From: Lineus longissimus
Taxonomy: Eukaryota; Nemertea; Pilidiophora; Heteronemertea; Lineidae
Direction of reading: 5' to 3'
Length of the DNA: 64,000 bases
Assembly: GCF_910592395.1 (NCBI RefSeq)
Contig: NC_088315.1
Span: 2,978,501 to 3,042,500, forward strand
A program made the translations under genes and the position numbers. Numbering within the stretch: position 1 is the first letter of the stretch; each line of letters begins with the position of its first letter. Of this stretch, positions 61,601-64,000 are shown piece by piece. The notes under the pieces were generated by a model. That model saw nothing but the letters and a program-made list of their open reading frames with translations, was not told where the DNA came from and did not search any database.

Positions 61601-62531
61601 AAGCTTGGTTGGTACATTTGCATGATATTAATCAAAAGCTGTGTGTAACTTATCTGTTCTAATCCTATTTTGTTCACCATCCCCATCTGTATGTGAAATT
61701 TGTTTACCATTGACCCCTCCCCTGAGGATTTTACTCTCCCCGTTGTGCATGTACTCTATCTCTAATAGTAAGACGATAACATCATTGAAGTGTAGTGGAA
61801 GTAACAATAGTGTTAAACAGTCTTTCCAGACTTCGTTCTTATTCTTGTTGAAACATAAAGGCCCTGTTGCTCAATCAGCGTTGGTGTTGGGTTCTAGATG
61901 AAATTCGTGGAAGGAGATAAGGCTTAATTGAGCTAACGGCCCGAGGCATATTTAAATAGTTATAACATATCCATATGTAGAAGAGGAAGATGTTCAGTAC
62001 CGTTGCCAAATGAATTCTAAAATAGGTATTCTGATGTAATTGCCACCAATATGTGACAGTAGCAATGTTTTTTGGGCCTTCATTCCAGGGCTGTGCCAGA
62101 AAGTTATTTGGGTTCTTTGAACAACACCTCGATATAATCCTCGGGACAAGTGTAGGAGTGGTAGGGGTAGAGGTAAGTGATTACTGAATACTGATTATCT
62201 CATTCTAATGACGTAGAGCCTATATGTAAATCCTATCGGAAGAAACCTTCAATAATCAAACATTCAAATGGTATTGCCATCTTTTGTGAATATCGTGAAG
62301 TCTGACGGCAAGCAGATCCCGCTTCATCCTTCCCATTATTTTTTCCAATGCTCAACAGAGCGAGTTCCTCCACGCACCAAAGAGATTGTGTGGAATTTTA
62401 GGCAATTCTCATCATCAACATTCAACTAATCATCGCCTACATCACTCTTTCAGCTCCTTGGGATGATCTGCTCAATGATCCTATGCTGCGTGATATGTCG
62501 ACAGGGCGGCTATCGGTACCGGAAGGCCTAG
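34622..62531 (+). CDS. Tetraspanin with two alternative large-loop exons, 264/265 aa
   Basis: Seen: exons 34622-34687, 53637-53837, 57236-57310, 59277-59375, then 59883-60074 or 60768-60962, then 62089-62172 and 62454-62531. All introns are GT-AG and phase 0, so either CCG exon gives an open frame. Four membrane segments are clear. GFVGCCGAFQES follows TM2. The loop has CCG (150-152), SCC (176-178), a further Cys near 190 and GC (212-213), a six-cysteine loop unlike the minus-strand paralogue. The tail is short and basic (RQGGYRYRKA). The start ATG lies in a good context (caaaacaATGG). Known family role: membrane microdomain organiser, with partner choice set mainly by the variable part of the large loop. 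Inferred: exon choice would switch partner specificity. Intron 1 is 18.9 kb. Confidence 0.92.
35841..36226. mobile_element. Inverted-repeat element, 386 bp, poly-C arms
   Basis: Arms of about 55 bp begin TAATGCAAGTATCAATTCG and run through a poly-C tract and CTCCTCAAGGGTA; the right arm is the complement with a longer G run. The interior has no coding potential. It lies in intron 1 of the plus-strand tetraspanin. Confidence 0.8.
40690..41030 (+). repeat. Degenerate repeat, units about 110-150 bp
   Basis: CCATTCAAAGCACCTGAT-type blocks recur at about 40693, 40800 and 40950, the last two followed by GATGAAGCATT and by CCCACGATGTAAAT. Confidence 0.5.
42575..42640 (+). repeat. GTC trinucleotide repeat with conserved lead-in
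   Basis: GCTCACCTCGTGAGCCTATG is followed by GCGTCCGTC and a run of GTC. The hairpin lead-in followed by (GTC)n looks like the end of a dispersed element rather than a bare microsatellite. Confidence 0.5.
42749..43362 (+). repeat. Direct duplication, period about 414 bp
   Basis: Two copies start CAGTGACACGCAGAGACAAA (42749) and CAGTGGCACGCAGAGACAAA (43163). Shared blocks include AGATGGAGATT, AGCGTCCAAGCATT and GTATCAC. Diverged and non-coding. Confidence 0.65.
43553..43858 (-). pseudogene. Possible decayed C1q/TNF-like jelly-roll fragment
   Basis: The frame contains CGLYLVSVYLALN, then LVLSTIKNGIAW, a spacing that recalls strands of a C1q or TNF-type domain (GLY..SVYL...KNG). It runs into TGA right after EDVLQ, where such a domain would continue. 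Assignment is by pattern only; it lies inside intron 1 of the plus-strand tetraspanin. Confidence 0.2.
45546..46110 (+). repeat. Degenerate tandem array, units about 155-195 bp
   Basis: Related segments begin near 45546, 45706, 45861 and 46058. They share a CTCCC/CCCC-AATG-cTC block, GAGGCACTTATCGC-like blocks and AATCACTGA. Identity is low; this is an old array. Confidence 0.45.
49844..49955. mobile_element. Relative of the CGGTTGTTCAAA MITE
   Basis: It shares CTGGTTGTTCAAA, CTCCTTCAGTTAA and TTAACGCCAGC with the element at 8410, but the right terminus is lost. Confidence 0.5.
53637..53837 (+). CDS. Plus-strand tetraspanin exon 2 (TM1 end, small loop, TM2)
   Basis: 201 bp, 67 codons, acceptor tgtctttgcag, donor gtaaga. 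It encodes LIGMGVLGVGVW, a small loop starting RLDPKTSQF, then TM2 and the diagnostic GFVGCCGAFQES. Phase 0 at both ends. Confidence 0.94.
57236..57310 (+). CDS. Plus-strand tetraspanin exon 3 (TM3)
   Basis: 75 bp, acceptor ctcttttcag, donor gtaagg. It encodes FFVILFLILCAEIAGGVFAY then LYSEK. Same length and phase as the minus-strand exon 3. Confidence 0.93.
59148..59175 (-). repeat. Third copy of the TACACTCCGG MITE terminus
   Basis: On the minus strand it reads TACACTCCGGACGCAGT, then a 4-nt insertion, then GGACCGG. It lies about 100 bp upstream of exon 4 of the plus-strand tetraspanin. No second terminus was recognised nearby. Confidence 0.55.
59277..59375 (+). CDS. Plus-strand tetraspanin exon 4 (large loop helices)
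   Basis: 99 bp, acceptor cttttccag, donor gtaagt. It encodes LSDRITDGIKKSVQVDYG and the rest of the first helical part of the large loop. Same length and phase as the minus-strand exon 4. Confidence 0.92.
59883..60074 (+). CDS. Plus-strand tetraspanin exon 5a (first CCG exon)
   Basis: 192 bp, 64 codons, acceptor ctcttctag, donor gtaagt, phase 0 at both ends. It begins YICCGSKGPTDY and contains SSW, LPPSCC and a single Cys (KPC). It is the first of two tandem exons coding the variable region of the large loop; 693 bp separate it from 5b. Confidence 0.92.
60768..60962 (+). CDS. Plus-strand tetraspanin exon 5b (second CCG exon)
   Basis: 195 bp, 65 codons, acceptor ttttttctag, donor gtaagt, phase 0 at both ends. 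It begins LECCGSVGPSDY and contains SSSW, LPNSCC and ETC. It aligns along its length with exon 5a at the cysteines and the GPxDY and SSW motifs; the rest is divergent. It is open throughout, so it is not an obvious dead copy. Confidence 0.92.
60963..62088 (+). other. Intron after exon 5b
   Basis: Searched by eye for a further CCG exon; no TGYTGYGG in an open, acceptor-flanked context was found, so the array appears to have two members only. Confidence 0.6.
62089..62172 (+). CDS. Plus-strand tetraspanin exon 6 (last loop Cys, TM4)
   Basis: 84 bp, acceptor tcattccag, donor gtaagt. It encodes GCARKLFGFFEQHL, with the closing loop cysteine, and the first part of TM4 (DIILGTSVGVVGVE). The 84-bp exon at this position is common in tetraspanin genes. 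Confidence 0.92.
62454..62531 (+). CDS. Plus-strand tetraspanin exon 7 (C terminus)
   Basis: 78 bp after acceptor ctctttcag. It encodes LLGMICSMILCCVICRQGG then YRYRKA and TAG. The membrane-proximal CC is a likely palmitoylation site. I see no canonical AATAAA in the 1.47 kb downstream. Confidence 0.93.
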   Translation, partial: LLGMICSMILCCVICRQGGYRYRKA

Positions 62532-64000
62532 CAGGAAGCCGAGATGGGGGAGCGACATTCAAGCACGTGCGGCGCGAGACTGAGCGTCAACAGTTGGAGG
62601 AATGAGGAACATTTGTCCACACACCATATGTCCACGCCTGTATAACCCTTGAGGGCCTAAGAAGAAAAAGGATACCTGTATTTTCAGATACTTTGGGAAA
62701 TTAGCTTCGTCTTTGGGGTTTTCTGAAATTTTGAAATGAAAATACTTTTTCTGGTTCTTTAAGGCTCACACCTCAAGTGCTGATTGGACAACGAAAGATA
62801 TATATGATCTCAGGGAACGCTTACCCCATCTTCGAACCAACGAAATACAATCCATCAAACCCCCAATAGGTGTCGTCACTTTGTTTTAGACTACTATTTT
62901 GAGATGCACAGAATTGACGTTTTTATCATTTCATCACAAAGACACATCATGCTTAATCTTTGACATTTAAAGATCGGAGCAAACGTTACAAGGGCTTCTG
63001 TGTAGTTAGAGGAAGAGTTGCGTTATCACCCCAATATTACAACTCTTTGATGTAAATACAACACATGGCACTAACTTCTTATAGGTGGACTATAAGCAGG
63101 GCCTGGGGTCTAGTTGGCGATTTCCTGGCGACTAATATGCTCGATTGGAAAGTGGGTCTTGTTTGACTTTGAGTGAATAGTGGTGATGTACATTGAGATA
63201 GTAGAGCCACCTATAGGCAACTTCATGAAGTCTGACCCTCCTGGCTCCTGCCAATAGTCTCCCTTTAAATGAAAAAACATGGAAATAGAACTAGGAGTTC
63301 TTTTCAGGGGAAACTTCTCACTTCTCGAGTGCAGCAGCAGTTTTTGTCATCAGTTTCGTGGGGGTTATATTCATGGGTTTAATATTTCTGTAAAACCCAT
63401 CAATACAGTTAATATATCAACTTCGTCATATTGAACTAAAATATCATGTGACATATTTTTGTACAGAATGTGTTTGTAATATAACATGTAAGTCTTTTGT
63501 ATGTCTTGCTGAGAAGGGTGTGTACTCTAGAACTGGTGCCCAAGTCAATGGTACCTCAGAGTGGAACTCACAAGGCTGGACCAAGGAGATGTTTTCGTGG
63601 TCAATAGAACAAAACTCATGGTCAGTGTCAATGGTTTAAGTCAACACGGTTCCTTCGGCCAAATGTTGCATCAGAAAACCACTCCCACCATTCATTTAAA
63701 ACTTTAATGTGCCATAATTCTTAATGTGATATTTTTTTAAGTATAGGATTTTGCTTTATGTTGCAGTTGTAATTCTAATTACTACATGTATGACTGTACA
63801 GCATAAACTGTAGTCGTAGTTCCACCTATCATAAAAACCCCGTGTTTTTTCAAGACCCGTGTCTTCGCCGTGTGTCAAAAAACCCTGGGCGCACTTGCGC
63901 CTATCAGTGGTGTTAGATAATGGTTAATAGCCCAGGCGACAGGTGCGCTGTAGGTAGGGAGCTCTTCTGTGTTTCTTTCCCGTTGGAGGGGAATTTCGCA
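62532..64000 (+). other. 3' flank of the plus-strand tetraspanin
   Basis: Expected 3' untranslated region. No canonical AATAAA seen before the window end, so the mRNA may extend further or use a variant signal. No other gene recognised. Confidence 0.5.

Noticed and set aside
1-64000. Bacterial operons, CRISPR arrays, rRNA genes or viral genomes
   Set aside because: None seen; split genes, MITEs and intron sizes all indicate animal nuclear DNA.

Overview
The window reads as nuclear DNA of a marine invertebrate animal. Genes are split by GT-AG introns, introns reach 19 kb, the DNA is AT-leaning, and non-coding space is full of small inverted-repeat transposons (MITEs) and simple repeats. The 8-mer palindrome TAGGCCTA occurs eight times where about one is expected. 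The taxon cannot be fixed from the sequence; an echinoderm, hemichordate or lophotrochozoan would all fit.

The core is a cluster of membrane-protein genes. On the minus strand a complete 7-exon tetraspanin (224 aa) runs from its ATG at 27962 to its stop at 13860. On the plus strand a second tetraspanin (264 or 265 aa) runs from 34622 to 62531. The two diverge from the middle, all their introns are phase 0, and several exon lengths match exactly (66, 75 and 99 bp). The plus-strand gene carries two tandem, phase-compatible versions of the CCG exon that builds the large extracellular loop (59883-60074 and 60768-60962). This is the layout of mutually exclusive alternative exons.

Between the two tetraspanin starts lie two more minus-strand genes. 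One is a compact 4-exon gene (30946-29586) for a 123-aa protein with three membrane segments. Its exon grammar copies the start of a tetraspanin (66-bp first exon, 75-bp third exon, all phase 0), but it lacks the CCG motif and the large loop. The other (33884-31349) encodes a death-effector-like domain, a B-box zinc finger and a beta-rich, propeller-like C-terminal region, and its 5' part has two reading-frame interruptions.

The left 13 kb holds no gene I can assemble, only an orphan exon candidate (8889-9140), two short N- or C-terminal-looking ORFs near the left edge, a tRNA-derived SINE and a 17-bp minisatellite. The long introns hold palindromic MITEs (two 221-bp copies, a 311-bp and a 386-bp element), Tigger/pogo-like MITEs, a 9-bp-duplication MITE just upstream of the minus-strand tetraspanin, and an approximately 820-bp inverted-repeat element containing a tRNA-like sequence. 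Exon boundaries were read by eye from splice consensus and frame; no search or transcript evidence was available.
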